Positions 52,054 to 60,965 of a DNA stretch of 64,000 nucleotides are shown here, piece after piece. The notes under the pieces were generated by a model, which saw nothing but the letters and a program-made list of their open reading frames with translations, had not been told where the DNA came from and ran no database searches. Within the stretch, counting starts at the first letter, position 1; every line of letters starts with the position of its first letter. This stretch comes from Desertibaculum subflavum (lineage in GTDB: Bacteria > Pseudomonadota > Alphaproteobacteria > Ferrovibrionales > Ferrovibrionaceae), in contig QOZS01000020.1 in assembly GCA_003576705.1 (NCBI GenBank), forward strand, positions 29,646 through 93,645, written 5' to 3'. A program made the translations under genes and the position numbers.

Positions 52054-52104
52054 GGTCGCTAGTCTACCCCGAGATGGGTCGGAACAAGAAACATCGGAGG
52101 AAAC

Positions 52105-52998
52105 GTGGCCGAGAAGGTTCCTGGGGAAATCGACAAGATCGCCGCCTATTTGCGCACCTTGCCGTCCTACAGTTCGATGACGGTGGAGGAATGCCGCGCC
52201 GCCTATGACAAGGCGGAGCTGGCCTATCCGCTGCCGCCGGACATCCGGAGCGAGCCGCTCGCCGGCCAGCCGGGCGAGCGGCTGACGCCGCCGGAGGCGC
52301 GCAAGGACGCGGCGATCCTCTACCTGCATGGCGGCGGCTATGCCATCGGCAGCACCAGGTCGCACCGCCACATGGCCGCCGATATCGGCCGCGCCGCGGG
52401 CCTGAGCGTGAGCCTGCCGGACTATCGCCTGGCGCCGGAGCACCCGCATCCGGCGGCGGTGGACGACGCGCTCAAGGCCTACGGCGCGCTGCTGCAATCC
52501 GGCATCGCCGCGAACCGCATCGTGATCGGCGGCGACAGCGCGGGCGGTGGCCTTACCGTCGCGACCATGCTGGCGGCGCGCAACCAGGGTCTGCCGCTGC
52601 CGGCGGCGGGCGTGCTGCTCTCGCCCTGGCTCGACCTCGCCGGCACCGGCGCCTCGCTCGAAAGCCTGAAGGCGCGCGACCCGCTGGTGACGGCGGAGGA
52701 CCTGCACCGCTGGGGCAAGGCCTATGCCGGCACCCGCGACATCCGCGACCCGCTGATCTCGCCGCTCTATGCCGATCTCAAGGGTCTGCCGCCGCTGCTC
52801 ATCCAGGTCGGCGGCGACGAGGTGCTGCTCGACGATTCGCTCCGCTTCGCCCGCGCCGCGATCGGCGCCGGCGTCGAGGCGCATCTCGAAGTCTGGCCGC
52901 GCATGATCCATGTCTGGCCGTGGTTCGCCCGCCGCCTGACCGCAGGGCGCCAGGCGATCGAGCGCATCGGCCAGTACATACGGGCCAAGACGGCCTGA
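52105..52998 (+). CDS. HSL-family alpha/beta hydrolase
   Basis: The 297-residue protein has the motifs H-G-G-G-Y (oxyanion) and G-G-D-S-A-G-G (nucleophile) of hormone-sensitive-lipase-type esterases. The acid and histidine are in the later Q-V-G-G-D-E-V-L-L-D and R-M-I-H-V-W-P segments. It starts at GTG 52105 with CGGAGG seven bases upstream. It converges with proB, separated by one base. Confidence 0.88.
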   Translation: MAEKVPGEIDKIAAYLRTLPSYSSMTVEECRAAYDKAELAYPLPPDIRSEPLAGQPGERLTPPEARKDAAILYLHGGGYAIGSTRSHRHMAADIGRAAGLSVSLPDYRLAPEHPHPAAVDDALKAYGALLQSGIAANRIVIGGDSAGGGLTVATMLAARNQGLPLPAAGVLLSPWLDLAGTGASLESLKARDPLVTAEDLHRWGKAYAGTRDIRDPLISPLYADLKGLPPLLIQVGGDEVLLDDSLRFARAAIGAGVEAHLEVWPRMIHVWPWFARRLTAGRQAIERIGQYIRAKTA

Positions 52999-52999
52999 G

Positions 53000-54118
53000 C
53001 TAGAGGACAGCCAGGTCATCGCGGTGGATCATCTCGTCGCGGCCGCGATGGCCGAGGATCTCCTCGATGCGGCTCGAGCGCGCCCCCATGATGCGGCGCG
53101 CCTCCGCCGCGCCGTAGGCGACCAGGCCGCGGGCGATCTCGCGGCCGTCCGGCGCACGCACCGAGACGGCATCGCCGCGCTCGAAGCTGCCTTCCACGCC
53201 GGTCACGCCGGCCGGCAGCAAGGAGCGCCCCTGGCCCAGCGCCTTCACCGCGCCCTCGTCGACGAGCAGCGCGCCGGCCGGCTTCAGGCTGCCGGCGATC
53301 CACTGCTTGCGCGCGGTCAAGGGCGAGGCCTTGGGCACGAACCAGGTGCAGCGCGCGCCGGTGCGGATCGCCTCGATCGGCCTGACCACCTCACCCTTGG
53401 CGATCGCCATGCGGCAGCCGGCGCGGAGCGCGATCGACGCCGCGGCGAGCTTGGTCACCATGCCGCCGCGGCCGAGGCCTGAGCGCGAGCCGCCGGCCAT
53501 CGCCTCGATCGCCGGGGTGATCTCCGACAGTTCCGGGATGAACTCGGCCTGCGGATCGGTGCCGGGATCGGCGGTGTAGAGCCCGTCGATATCGGAGAGC
53601 AGCACCAGGCAATCGGCGGAGATCATCTCGGCGACGCGCGCCGCGAGACGGTCGTTGTCGCCGAAGCGGATCTCGGTGGTGGCCGTGGTGTCGTTCTCGT
53701 TGATCACCGGCACGGCGCCGAGCGCCAGCAGGGTCGCCAGCGTCGAGCGCGCGTTGAGGTAGTTGCGGCGCTGCTCGGTGTCGCCGAGCGTCAGCAGCAC
53801 CTGCGCCACCGTGATGCCGTGCGGCCCCAGCGCCTCCTGCCAGGCATGGGCGAGGCGGATCTGGCCGACCGCGGCGGCGGCCTGGCTCTCCTCCAGCTTC
53901 AGGTCGCCGGCCGGCAGTTTCAGCTGGCGCCGGCCGAGCGCGATGGCGCCCGACGACACCAGCACCACGTCCTGGCCGCGCGCGCGTGCTTCGGCGATAT
54001 CGGCGCAGATGCCAGCGAGCCAGGCCCGCTTGGGCTCACCGGTCGCCTGGTCGACCAGCAGTGCGGAGCCGATTTTGACGACGAGGCGGCGTGCGCTGTC
54101 GATGCGCTGAGCGGTCAC
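53000..54118 (-). CDS. proB: Glutamate 5-kinase
   Basis: The 372-residue enzyme phosphorylates glutamate, the first committed step of proline synthesis. It has an N-terminal amino-acid-kinase domain ([27 protein letters not shown]) and a C-terminal PUA domain (about residues 275-360). Proline feedback acts on the kinase domain. It overlaps obg by 4 bases at its 5' end. The proA gene is not adjacent but lies downstream beyond 5.6 kb of other genes. Confidence 0.95.
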   Translation of the reverse strand: MTAQRIDSARRLVVKIGSALLVDQATGEPKRAWLAGICADIAEARARGQDVVLVSSGAIALGRRQLKLPAGDLKLEESQAAAAVGQIRLAHAWQEALGPHGITVAQVLLTLGDTEQRRNYLNARSTLATLLALGAVPVINENDTTATTEIRFGDNDRLAARVAEMISADCLVLLSDIDGLYTADPGTDPQAEFIPELSEITPAIEAMAGGSRSGLGRGGMVTKLAAASIALRAGCRMAIAKGEVVRPIEAIRTGARCTWFVPKASPLTARKQWIAGSLKPAGALLVDEGAVKALGQGRSLLPAGVTGVEGSFERGDAVSVRAPDGREIARGLVAYGAAEARRIMGARSSRIEEILGHRGRDEMIHRDDLAVL

Positions 54119-55176
54119 GGCTGCCAGTGCGGCGAGACGTCCACCGCCTCCTCTTCATGCTCGACCGCGTCGCTGCGCTGCTTCGCGCGCTCGGTCCGCA
54201 CCGCCTTGAACAGCGCGCGCAGCACCGGCTCGACGTTCTGCCGGCTCGCCGCCGAGAGCGCGAGCACCGGCTTGCGGATCGCCTTGGCGAGTGCGGCGCG
54301 CTTCGCCTCCGCCTCTTCCGCCGGGAGCGCGTCGATCTTGTTCAGCGCGACGATCTCCTTCTTGCGGGCGAGGCCGCGGCCATAGCCGCGCAGCTCGTCG
54401 CGGATGGTGCGGTAGGCGGCCTTGGGGTCTTCCAGCGTGGCGTCGATCAGGTGCAGCAGCACGCTGCAGCGCTCGACATGGCCGAGGAACTTGTCGCCGA
54501 GCCCGGCACCCTCATGCGCGCCCTCGATCAGGCCGGGAATGTCGGCCAGCACGAACTCCGCTTCGTCGACCCGCACCACGCCGAGCTGCGGCTTCAAGGT
54601 GGTGAAGGGATAGTCGGCGATCTTCGGCTTGGCCGAGGTCACCGCGGCGAGGAAGGTGGACTTGCCGGCGTTGGGGAGGCCGACGAGGCCGGCATCGGCG
54701 ATCAGCTTCAGCTTGAGCCAGATCCAACGCTCCTCGCCGGGCCAGCCCGGCTCGGCCCGGCGCGGCGCGCGGTTGGTGGAGGACTTGAACTGCGCGTTGC
54801 CGCGCCCGCCATCGCCGCCCTTGGCCAGCAGCACGCGCTGGCCGACTTGCGTCATGTCGGCGATCAGGGTCTCGGCATCCTCCTCGAAGATCTGGGTGCC
54901 GGCCGGCACGCGCAGCACCACGTCGTCGGAGGCGGCGCCGGAGCGGTTGCGACCCATGCCGTGGCCGCCGCGCGAGGCCTTGAAATGCTGCTGGTAGCGG
55001 TAGTCGATCAGCGTGTTCAGCCCGTCGACGCATTCGGCGAAGACGCTGCCGCCGCGCCCGCCATCGCCGCCATCGGGGCCGCCGAACTCGATGAACTTCT
55101 CGCGCCGGAACGACACCGCGCCGGCGCCGCCATGCCCGGAGGAGAGATAGACCTTGGCGCTGTCGAGGAACTTCAT
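54115..55176 (-). CDS. obg: GTPase ObgE/CgtA
   Basis: The 353-residue protein has the glycine-rich Obg domain (about 1-158) and a G domain with G-L-P-N-A-G-K-S-T (P-loop), [14 protein letters not shown] (switch II region) and N-K-I-D. It assists 50S assembly and links to stringent control. The long C-terminal OCT domain of some species is absent, replaced by a charged tail. It follows rpmA, with a strong stem-loop between. Confidence 0.94.
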   Translation of the reverse strand: MKFLDSAKVYLSSGHGGAGAVSFRREKFIEFGGPDGGDGGRGGSVFAECVDGLNTLIDYRYQQHFKASRGGHGMGRNRSGAASDDVVLRVPAGTQIFEEDAETLIADMTQVGQRVLLAKGGDGGRGNAQFKSSTNRAPRRAEPGWPGEERWIWLKLKLIADAGLVGLPNAGKSTFLAAVTSAKPKIADYPFTTLKPQLGVVRVDEAEFVLADIPGLIEGAHEGAGLGDKFLGHVERCSVLLHLIDATLEDPKAAYRTIRDELRGYGRGLARKKEIVALNKIDALPAEEAEAKRAALAKAIRKPVLALSAASRQNVEPVLRALFKAVRTERAKQRSDAVEHEEEAVDVSPHWQP

Positions 55177-55229
55177 CGTCGTGTGTCGCAGTGCGAGGCG
55201 TTCAGGAGTGATGGGGTGCCAGAAAAGCA

Positions 55230-55257
55230 GAAGGGGAATGGTGGTCCATTCCCCTTC
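55230..55257 (-). terminator. Intrinsic terminator after rpmA
   Basis: GAAGGGGAATGG and CCATTCCCCTTC form a perfect 12-bp stem with a 4-base loop. On the minus strand it is followed by TGCTTTTCT. It should separate rplU-rpmA from obg expression, at least in part. Confidence 0.7.
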
Positions 55258-55287
55258 GGCCGAAGCGTTCGAATGTGATCGAGCGCG

Positions 55288-55575
55288 CTACTCGGCCGCC
55301 TCCGCGACCGGGCCAGGAGCGCTCATTGGCTCGATGGAAACGTACATGCGGCCCTTCAGGCCCTGGTGGAACTTCACCTTGCCGGTGGCGGTGGCGAACA
55401 AGGTGTGGTCCTTGCCGACGCCGACATGCTTGCCCGGATGGAACTTGGTGCCGCGCTGGCGCACCAGGATGTTGCCGGCCAGCACTTCCTGCCCGCCATA
55501 GCGCTTCACGCCGAGGCGCCGGCCCGCCGAATCGCGCCCGTTGCGCGAGGAGCCGCCCGCTTTCTTGTGAGCCAT
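55288..55575 (-). CDS. rpmA: 50S ribosomal protein L27
   Basis: The 95-residue protein begins [16 protein letters not shown], the invariant L27 N-terminus that reaches the peptidyl-transferase centre. [18 protein letters not shown] follows as in other L27s. The acidic/alanine C-terminus is longer than the shortest family members. It lies 13 bases after rplU. Confidence 0.97.
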   Translation of the reverse strand: MAHKKAGGSSRNGRDSAGRRLGVKRYGGQEVLAGNILVRQRGTKFHPGKHVGVGKDHTLFATATGKVKFHQGLKGRMYVSIEPMSAPGPVAEAAE

Positions 55576-55588
55576 CTGTCGCTACTCC

Positions 55589-55900
55589 TCAGCCCGCCGC
55601 GATGCCGGTGATCTTCAGCACCGTCAGATCCTGGCGATGGCCGTTCTTGCGGCGCGAGTTCTGCCGGCGCCGCTTCTTGAACACGATGATCTTCGGCCCG
55701 CGGGCTTGGCTGACGATCTCGGCCTCGACCGAGGCGCCGCTGACCGCCGCGCCGGCCTTGATGCCGCTTTCGTCGCCGACCGCGAGGACCGCGCCCAATG
55801 TGACCTTGGCGCCGGCCTCGCCCTCGAGGCGCTCGACCGTCACGAGATCGTCCTTGGCGACGCGGTACTGCTTGCCGCCGGTCTTCACCACCGCATACAT
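55589..55900 (-). CDS. rplU: 50S ribosomal protein L21
   Basis: The 103-residue protein starts [14 protein letters not shown], the canonical L21 beginning. It has the conserved C-terminal [20 protein letters not shown] region that contacts 23S rRNA. A consensus promoter and a leader hairpin lie upstream. It is the first gene of the minus-strand rplU-rpmA-obg-proB string. Confidence 0.97.
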   Translation of the reverse strand: MYAVVKTGGKQYRVAKDDLVTVERLEGEAGAKVTLGAVLAVGDESGIKAGAAVSGASVEAEIVSQARGPKIIVFKKRRRQNSRRKNGHRQDLTVLKITGIAAG

Positions 55901-55912
55901 GGGATCCTGCCT

Positions 55913-55929
55913 GCCGCGCAGGGCGCGGC
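55913..55929 (-). promoter_or_regulatory. Leader hairpin of the rplU mRNA
   Basis: GCCGCGC-CCT-GCGCGGC is a perfect 7-bp stem on the minus strand, about 12 bases before the rplU ATG and just before its AGGA site. It lies in the roughly 42-base leader and could be a translational control element, but no L21-leader consensus was identified. Confidence 0.4.
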
Positions 55930-55948
55930 GCTCAAATCGAAGGCGCGG

Positions 55949-55976
55949 AATATAGCCAGGGGCGACCCTCTGTCAA
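55949..55976 (-). promoter_or_regulatory. Sigma-70 promoter of rplU-rpmA
   Basis: On the minus strand TTGACA (55976-55971) and TATATT (55954-55949) are separated by 16 bases. This matches the housekeeping consensus at all but one position. Transcription should start near 55942. Confidence 0.7.
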
Positions 55977-56025
55977 CGAGAGGTTGGGCCCCGGGACCGG
56001 CTGGGCGGCGCATCTGTTCCCCCAT

Positions 56026-56062
56026 CCAGCCCTCCCCGTGGCGAGGCCATGGGGAGGGCTGG
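56026..56062. repeat. Inverted repeat element within the tandem-repeat region
   Basis: CCAGCCCTCCCC (56026-56037) and GGGGAGGGCTGG (56051-56062) are perfect 12-base arms with a 13-base loop. The element is of the same GC-rich C3TC4 style as the repeat at 40139. It interrupts sequence related to the 16-base array that follows. Confidence 0.6.
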
Positions 56063-56096
56063 GCTGGAGCCCCCGTCCCGCCGGCCGGCGGCATAC

Positions 56097-56217
56097 CTGT
56101 TCCGCGGCGTATCTGTTCCGCGGCGTATCTGTTCCGCGGCGTATCTGTTCCGCGGCGTATCTGTTCCGCGGCGTATCTGTTCCGCGGCGTATCTGTTCCG
56201 CGGCGTATCTGTTCCGC
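56097..56217. repeat. 16-bp tandem array, seven full copies plus a partial
   Basis: The unit CTGTTCCGCGGCGTAT repeats without mismatch seven times (56097-56208), followed by CTGTTCCGC. A diverged copy (GCGGCGCATCTGTTCC) lies upstream at 56006-56021. Because 16 is not a multiple of 3, open frames run through on both strands; these are not regarded as genes. It lies 196-317 bases upstream of rplU. Confidence 0.85.
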
Positions 56218-56346
56218 ACAGGCTCCCTTGGGGCCTCCGGACAAAGCCTCCGCGCATGCGACGAACGGTAAATCCGTCACGCTATGTCCTCTACATACGA
56301 AAACACATGAAATCATAGTTGTTTTTGCGTGAAAAGTCAAATCCAT

Positions 56347-57039
56347 TCATGCGAACGGCTGCATGAAGCCCGGTACAGGCCGGCCCTGAGAGATGAGGTA
56401 GCGGGCCATGGCGCCGGCGACGCGGGCCACCGCCGGCCGCTCCGTCATGCGGGCCCGCCAGGCGATCAGCCGCGGCGCGGTGCGCGGCATCGGCGCGCCC
56501 ATCCGGTCGGCGAAGATCTGCGCCATGTAGAAGGCGATGTCGGCATAGGTGTAGGGACCGGCGAGCCAGTCGCGGTTGCCCAGCGCCGCCTCGATCTCGG
56601 CGTAGTAGCCGGCGCAGGCCTCGCGCGCCGCCACGGCCGCCGGATCGTCCGGGGTCTGCTGGAGGCCCATGAGGCGGATCACCGGCGGGAAGAACACCTC
56701 GTCGGATTTGAGCTCGAGGAGGCGGGCGCGGGCACGGTCCTTCGGCTCGCGCGGCCAGAGCGGCGGCTCCGGCGCGATGTCCTCCAGGTATTCGAAGATC
56801 TGCGTCGAATCGAAGATCTCGAGCCCGTCATGCAGCAGCACCGGCACCTGCGCCTTGGGGTTGATGCGGGCGACCTCCGGATGCTTCGGCTGGTACAGCG
56901 TCTTCATCGCGAAGGGCACCATCTGCACCTGGGCCGCGATGCCCTTCTCCAGCAGCGCAATCTCGGCCTTCATGCCGAACATGCTGAGCGGGCCGGAATA
57001 GAGGCGAATCACGGTGGTTGGTGAAACTGCAGCGCTCAT
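56347..57039 (-). CDS. Glutathione S-transferase
   Basis: The 230-residue protein has an N-terminal thioredoxin-like domain (P-L-S-M-F-G-M-K-A-E-I-A-L, Q-V-P-V-L, F-D-S-T-Q-I-F) and a C-terminal helical domain (P-Y-T-Y-A-D-I-A-F-Y). GSTs conjugate glutathione to electrophiles; the subclass is not clear. ATG at 57039 was selected since it has AGGTGAG upstream, and the longer frame adds non-homologous residues. Confidence 0.86.
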   Translation of the reverse strand: MSAAVSPTTVIRLYSGPLSMFGMKAEIALLEKGIAAQVQMVPFAMKTLYQPKHPEVARINPKAQVPVLLHDGLEIFDSTQIFEYLEDIAPEPPLWPREPKDRARARLLELKSDEVFFPPVIRLMGLQQTPDDPAAVAAREACAGYYAEIEAALGNRDWLAGPYTYADIAFYMAQIFADRMGAPMPRTAPRLIAWRARMTERPAVARVAGAMARYLISQGRPVPGFMQPFA

Positions 57040-57461
57040 GGGCTCACCTCGAAAATGCGATGAGAACATATCCGGAACATACATTGCGCGCCAGTGACGA
57101 TGCAAGCGCGACGCGGCAAAGGTCGGCACCGCCAGCCCGCTGCTATTCCGGACCGCGGCATTCGCACAGGAAAGCGCACCGCACCGCGCTATCAGCGAGA
57201 CACCAGCATGCAGTGCACGTGCTTTTTGCGTCTCCAATGCGGACTGGGTATATGATTGCCTGGAAGCGGCGGGCACGTTGCGTACTGCCCTCGCGGGAAC
57301 GGAAGATCGCGCTCGCCCATCGCGGCGCCTCGGTCGGCCCTGATGGACGCCGTCGCTATGCCGTGCAGCTGGTGGGCGGCGAGGACCGTGGTTAATGCCG
57401 ACGCGCTCCTTCCAATCGCGATCTACGAAGCGAAATTAACATTTCCCCCGTGATAACTGAC
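57040..57461. other. Gap between the GST and NACHT genes
   Basis: The 422 bases contain the GST promoter region and the transition from GC-rich to AT-rich sequence near 57420. Short frames exist but none resembles a known protein or shows clear start signals. Confidence 0.5.
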
Positions 57462-59342
57462 CTAGGCCTTCATAAGGCTCAGCATTTCGTCTTTATTTGC
57501 CTCAAGCGAAACGACTTCCTCACGCCTCTGTAGCTCCGCAGATATTTCATCAATTATTCCTGCAACTACAGAATGGGCTGACTTATCCTTTAAGGCCTCT
57601 GCGGGGAGAGAATCACATTGTACCGCAGTATTCTCTAAGGTGTGATCGACCATCTCGCTGGCCCCCTCTTCTTTCGGCACGCTAACGACTTCACGTTTTA
57701 TCTCTGCCTTCGAAACCAACGAGTCTAATCCCACGCGGAGAAATTTCATGTCCAAATTGTAGAGATCTCGAAATAGCATAGTTCTAAAAATATCTCCCAC
57801 GTAGCTGCTATTATTAAGTCGATCTAATTTTCCTGAAAACAAGATCCTGTCTATATCCCAAATACCGTTGTTTACGCGAAAGAACTCCACCGTAATATTT
57901 TTTGTCAAATATTCTATATCAGCATCCGCATAATTGAACGCTCCGACATCCCCCTCTCTAGTCATACCAATTCTCTCGAAAAACTGTCCACAGAGTGGAA
58001 TAAAAAAGAACTTCGAGAATTTATACGAATCGATCTGAGATAGAAATTCTAATTCTTGCCTCCATCTTTTCCATTTCTCATTTCGCAGTAATGAATAAAA
58101 GCTATCGCCAAATTTTTCCTGCGAGTTTGCGACGAAGGAAGAGGCATAAAACTCCTGAACACTTTTGTGTAGAAAATGATACCGATTTCCCTCCTTCTGC
58201 ATCAAACACGCAATTTTGACCATCTCCTCCAAATATTTGTCCTTTGAAATTCTAATTGCAGTTTTTGCCATCGCCTCATCGAGACACTGTTCGCAGTCTT
58301 GCAGCGTCAGAGTTTTGTGATCCCGCAGTCGACTAGCAAAGCAGAACGCCTCAAAAAGGCGGCGCGCCTCCCTTTCGCCGAGTGTAGCGACTCTTTTTCG
58401 CCGATATGCCCCTTTTGAAAAATCATGCTCATGCAAAAGGATGTCAAATAGTCGATCGTAAAACTCTTCCACATTTTTTGGTACTTTAGGTTGCTTTCTA
58501 TAGATCAGAACAAGAAGATTTAGCAGAAGTGGAGTCTTGAGCATGCTCTTAATGTCCGACTCACTGCCCTTTATAGCTTCGGTGACCTCAAGAGCGAATT
58601 TATCATCTCCCAGCAACTTTTTATAAAAAGGAAGATGATCTCGAAGACTCAATCCTGCCAGTCTAAACACTCTAAACCTTGCAGATCTCTGTACACCTGC
58701 GTCGGGCCGGGAAGTTAGCACCATTTGTAGTGACGGAAATTTATCTGCTAAGAAATCGATCTGCTCAATTACAAATGAAGCAAAATCATCGTCTACCTCG
58801 TCGAAGCCATCTAGCATTAGGACAAATTTTCCCGTGCTGGCGTAGAACGCAAAAATTTCTTCGTCAATTTTGAATCCGAGTCTGTCAAACGACGAGAATA
58901 TATATTCTTTTAACGGGCGATCTTTTGTGACGAACCGTAGCTCACAGAATATTGGTATCCTGGACATCTCTCCTCGCCTCAATTCTTGAATTGACAAGTA
59001 TCTAAGAAAGATTGATTTTCCCTGACCGATTGTTCCCTCTATAATGATGTTGCCACGAGACGGAAAATGGTCGATCGAGTCTACTCGACTCGCCTCCTTT
59101 TTCTGATCCAAAATGCGAGCTGGATAATAGAAATCCAAAATAGACTGTTCATTGTCACCAGAAATTAACGTCTTAACTTTATCGATTGTGGCCAAATTTT
59201 TTGATATCTTCTTAATATTTTGCTCATTGTGCCACAATTTTAACTTCTTTCTGGTTTGATCCTGTGCCATGGCGTAAATTGAAGCCATGGGCTTCTCGAT
59301 CAGCTTCATTACCGTTGAGGTCGTGAGAAATTCAGTTGCCAT
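57462..59342 (-). CDS. NACHT-domain NTPase (bacterial NLR-like), candidate anti-phage gene
   Basis: The 626-residue protein has a helical N-terminal part (about 1-90), then a NACHT STAND NTPase. Its Walker A is G103-T-I-G-Q-G-K-S110, its Walker B is FVLMLDGFDEVDDD near 173-186, a T-S-R-P sensor lies near 210-213, and the winged-helix motif F-L-H-K-S-V-Q-E-F-Y-A lies near 390-400. The C-terminal 220 residues have no recognisable LRR, WD or TPR repeats, as in short bacterial NACHT (bNACHT) defence proteins. The gene is visibly AT-rich against its neighbours, so horizontal acquisition is likely. ATG 59342 was chosen because TTG 59387 falls within the -10 box. No partner gene is adjacent. Confidence 0.88.
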   Translation of the reverse strand: MATEFLTTSTVMKLIEKPMASIYAMAQDQTRKKLKLWHNEQNIKKISKNLATIDKVKTLISGDNEQSILDFYYPARILDQKKEASRVDSIDHFPSRGNIIIEGTIGQGKSIFLRYLSIQELRRGEMSRIPIFCELRFVTKDRPLKEYIFSSFDRLGFKIDEEIFAFYASTGKFVLMLDGFDEVDDDFASFVIEQIDFLADKFPSLQMVLTSRPDAGVQRSARFRVFRLAGLSLRDHLPFYKKLLGDDKFALEVTEAIKGSESDIKSMLKTPLLLNLLVLIYRKQPKVPKNVEEFYDRLFDILLHEHDFSKGAYRRKRVATLGEREARRLFEAFCFASRLRDHKTLTLQDCEQCLDEAMAKTAIRISKDKYLEEMVKIACLMQKEGNRYHFLHKSVQEFYASSFVANSQEKFGDSFYSLLRNEKWKRWRQELEFLSQIDSYKFSKFFFIPLCGQFFERIGMTREGDVGAFNYADADIEYLTKNITVEFFRVNNGIWDIDRILFSGKLDRLNNSSYVGDIFRTMLFRDLYNLDMKFLRVGLDSLVSKAEIKREVVSVPKEEGASEMVDHTLENTAVQCDSLPAEALKDKSAHSVVAGIIDEISAELQRREEVVSLEANKDEMLSLMKA

Positions 59343-59386
59343 AGCCTCGCCCTTCTCGTCCCAACTCGGGTCGCTGTAAGCCGACA

Positions 59387-59414
59387 ATTATAAACCATAA
59401 GAAGTTTGCGTCAG
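59387..59414 (-). promoter_or_regulatory. Promoter of the NACHT gene
   Basis: On the minus strand CTGACG (59414-59409) is followed after 16 bases by a perfect TATAAT (59392-59387). Transcription would start near 59380, leaving a leader of about 40 bases. This supports the shorter translation start. Confidence 0.6.
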
Positions 59415-59659
59415 CTTTGTGCTGTGCCGATGGGCGCCTTTACGAAAATGGGCGGTACCAATGAGGTAAGGCCTGTCAACGGGTGCTCACATCCCGGTGG
59501 GCGCGGGCGCTAGCTTGGCCTTGGCGGCGGGACATTTGCTTTGGTGCGGTGAGAAGTGCGCGGCAACGCCTGAGACCATCACCAGTCGCATCAACGTCAT
59601 GAGTCTCCGGAGCGCCGCGCTGCTCGGTCAGTGCAATGGACCGTTGGGGCGAGATCAGC
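59415..59659. other. Gap between the NACHT promoter and the GNAT gene
   Basis: No gene, hairpin or repeat is obvious. GC content returns to the local norm around 59440, so the right junction of the acquired segment probably lies here. Confidence 0.4.
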
Positions 59660-60364
59660 TCAGTACATGTTCGCAATGCACCGCCAACGTCGGCGCAACG
59701 CATCCAAGCTCGCAACCGGGGTGCCATCCGCGTGGAAATTCGCCTCGGCCAGCCAGGCTTCGAGTGCCGCCCGGTGCTGCGGCCATTCCTCTGCGAGCAT
59801 CGAATGCCACGCCACGTCGCGCTGGAAGCCCTTGACGATGGCGCCGGCACGCCAGATGCCTTCGAACACGAAGCCGTAGCGCTCCGCTGCGCGGCGCGAG
59901 GCCGCGTTCAGGGCCTGGCAGCGCCAGACCAGGCGCGCGTAGCCGAGATCGTCGAAGGCGTGGCGCAGCAGCAGGAACACCGCCTCGGTCGCGGCGCGCG
60001 TGCGCTGCAGCTGGCCTGAGAACCAGATGCTGCCGATCTCGATCGCCGCATCCGCCGGGTAGATGTCGCAGAGCGAGAGCCAGCCTTCCGCCCGGCCGCT
60101 TGCCGCCGGCCGCACCGCCCAGAACGGTTGATCGGCGCGGGCGGCGAGCGCCGCCACCTGCTCCGCCATCGCCGCGCGGTCGGCAAACGGGCCGTAGCGG
60201 AGATAAGTCCAGGAAGCCTCGGCGCCCTCGGCCGCGGCCCAGAGCTGGTCAACATGCGCCTCGGCCAGCGGCTCGAGCGCGACCGCGCGGCCGCGATGCA
60301 CGAGGCGCTGCGGCAACGGCCTGGGCGCGGGGTCGACGGCGACACCGAGCGGCAGGTCGTTCAT
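59660..60364 (-). CDS. GNAT-family acetyltransferase (RimJ/RimL-like)
   Basis: The 234-residue protein has the GNAT_3/RimJ-type fold, with AAIEIGSIWFSGQLQRTRAA at the acetyl-CoA binding strand-helix. ALNAASRRAAERYGF..EGIWR follows. N-terminal acetylation of a protein or acetylation of a small amine are possible. It begins with an ATGA overlap with the second GNAT gene, so the two are coupled. Confidence 0.82.
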   Translation of the reverse strand: MNDLPLGVAVDPAPRPLPQRLVHRGRAVALEPLAEAHVDQLWAAAEGAEASWTYLRYGPFADRAAMAEQVAALAARADQPFWAVRPAASGRAEGWLSLCDIYPADAAIEIGSIWFSGQLQRTRAATEAVFLLLRHAFDDLGYARLVWRCQALNAASRRAAERYGFVFEGIWRAGAIVKGFQRDVAWHSMLAEEWPQHRAALEAWLAEANFHADGTPVASLDALRRRWRCIANMY

Positions 60365-60837
60365 CCGGATCGATGCTCCAAACGCTTGCTCATATAGATC
60401 GTGACGCCGCCCTGGAACGGCTCGCGCCGGTCGATGCGATAACCGAGCCGCTGGTACAGCGCGACGTTGGTGGCGAAGGCCTGGTTGGTGAGGAGGCGAA
60501 GCTGGCCAAGGCCGGCGGCGGCGGCCTTCGCCTCGGCATGGGCAAGCAGGCGGCGGCCGAGGCCGCGCCCCTGCGCGGCCGGATCGACGGCGACGTTCTC
60601 GATCCAGAGATGATCTTCGTGCCGCTTGGTCTCGATCAGGCCGAGCGGCCGGCCGCCTTCGCAGAGCAGATCGATCTCGTGCTCGCGCAGCGCACGCACA
60701 TAGTCGGCCTGCATCGGCCTGGGCTCGCGGCCGATCGCCGGCACCCATTTCGCATAGGCCGCGCGGACCAGCGCGCGGATGGCGCCGGCCTCGTGCGGCT
60801 CGGCGCGCCGGATCTCCAGTTGCTGCGCAACGCGCAT
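60361..60837 (-). CDS. GNAT-family acetyltransferase
   Basis: The 158-residue GNAT shows W-I-E-N-V-A-V-D-P-A-A-Q-G-R-G-L-G-R-R-L-L, the pyrophosphate loop Q/RxxGxG/A, and N-V-A-L-Y-Q-R-L-G-Y near the C-terminus. The substrate is unknown. The start (MRVAQQLE) has GGGAGG upstream; the longer frame adds a poor N-terminus. Pairs of GNAT genes near rplU-rpmA-obg are common in alphaproteobacteria. Here the GST and NACHT genes have come between the pair and rplU. Confidence 0.84.
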   Translation of the reverse strand: MRVAQQLEIRRAEPHEAGAIRALVRAAYAKWVPAIGREPRPMQADYVRALREHEIDLLCEGGRPLGLIETKRHEDHLWIENVAVDPAAQGRGLGRRLLAHAEAKAAAAGLGQLRLLTNQAFATNVALYQRLGYRIDRREPFQGGVTIYMSKRLEHRSG

Positions 60838-60965
60838 GCAGGGCCTCCCTTCGACGGCGCGCACATTGCGTCGCGCGCGGCACGCGGCGTCCATCCCGCA
60901 TCTCCGCGCAATCGCTTTGCGCCGCCGCGGCGTGCTATTCTCGGGATCGCGACAGGGAGGCAGCC

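Noticed and set aside
56097..56217. Possible CRISPR array
   Set aside because: Units are contiguous 16-mers without spacers, and no cas genes are near.
55885..56346. Open frames on both strands through the 16-bp array, with 16-residue peptide repeats
   Set aside because: They exist because the exact repeat has no stop in any frame; start signals are lacking and both strands are equally open.
57018..57395. 125-codon plus-strand frame before the NACHT gene
   Set aside because: Overlaps the GST start region, composition is arginine/alanine low-complexity, with no ribosome site and no homology that I can see.
59387..59387. TTG start for the NACHT protein, adding 15 residues
   Set aside because: The codon overlaps the predicted TATAAT box and has no ribosome site, while ATG at 59342 has GGGCGAG upstream.
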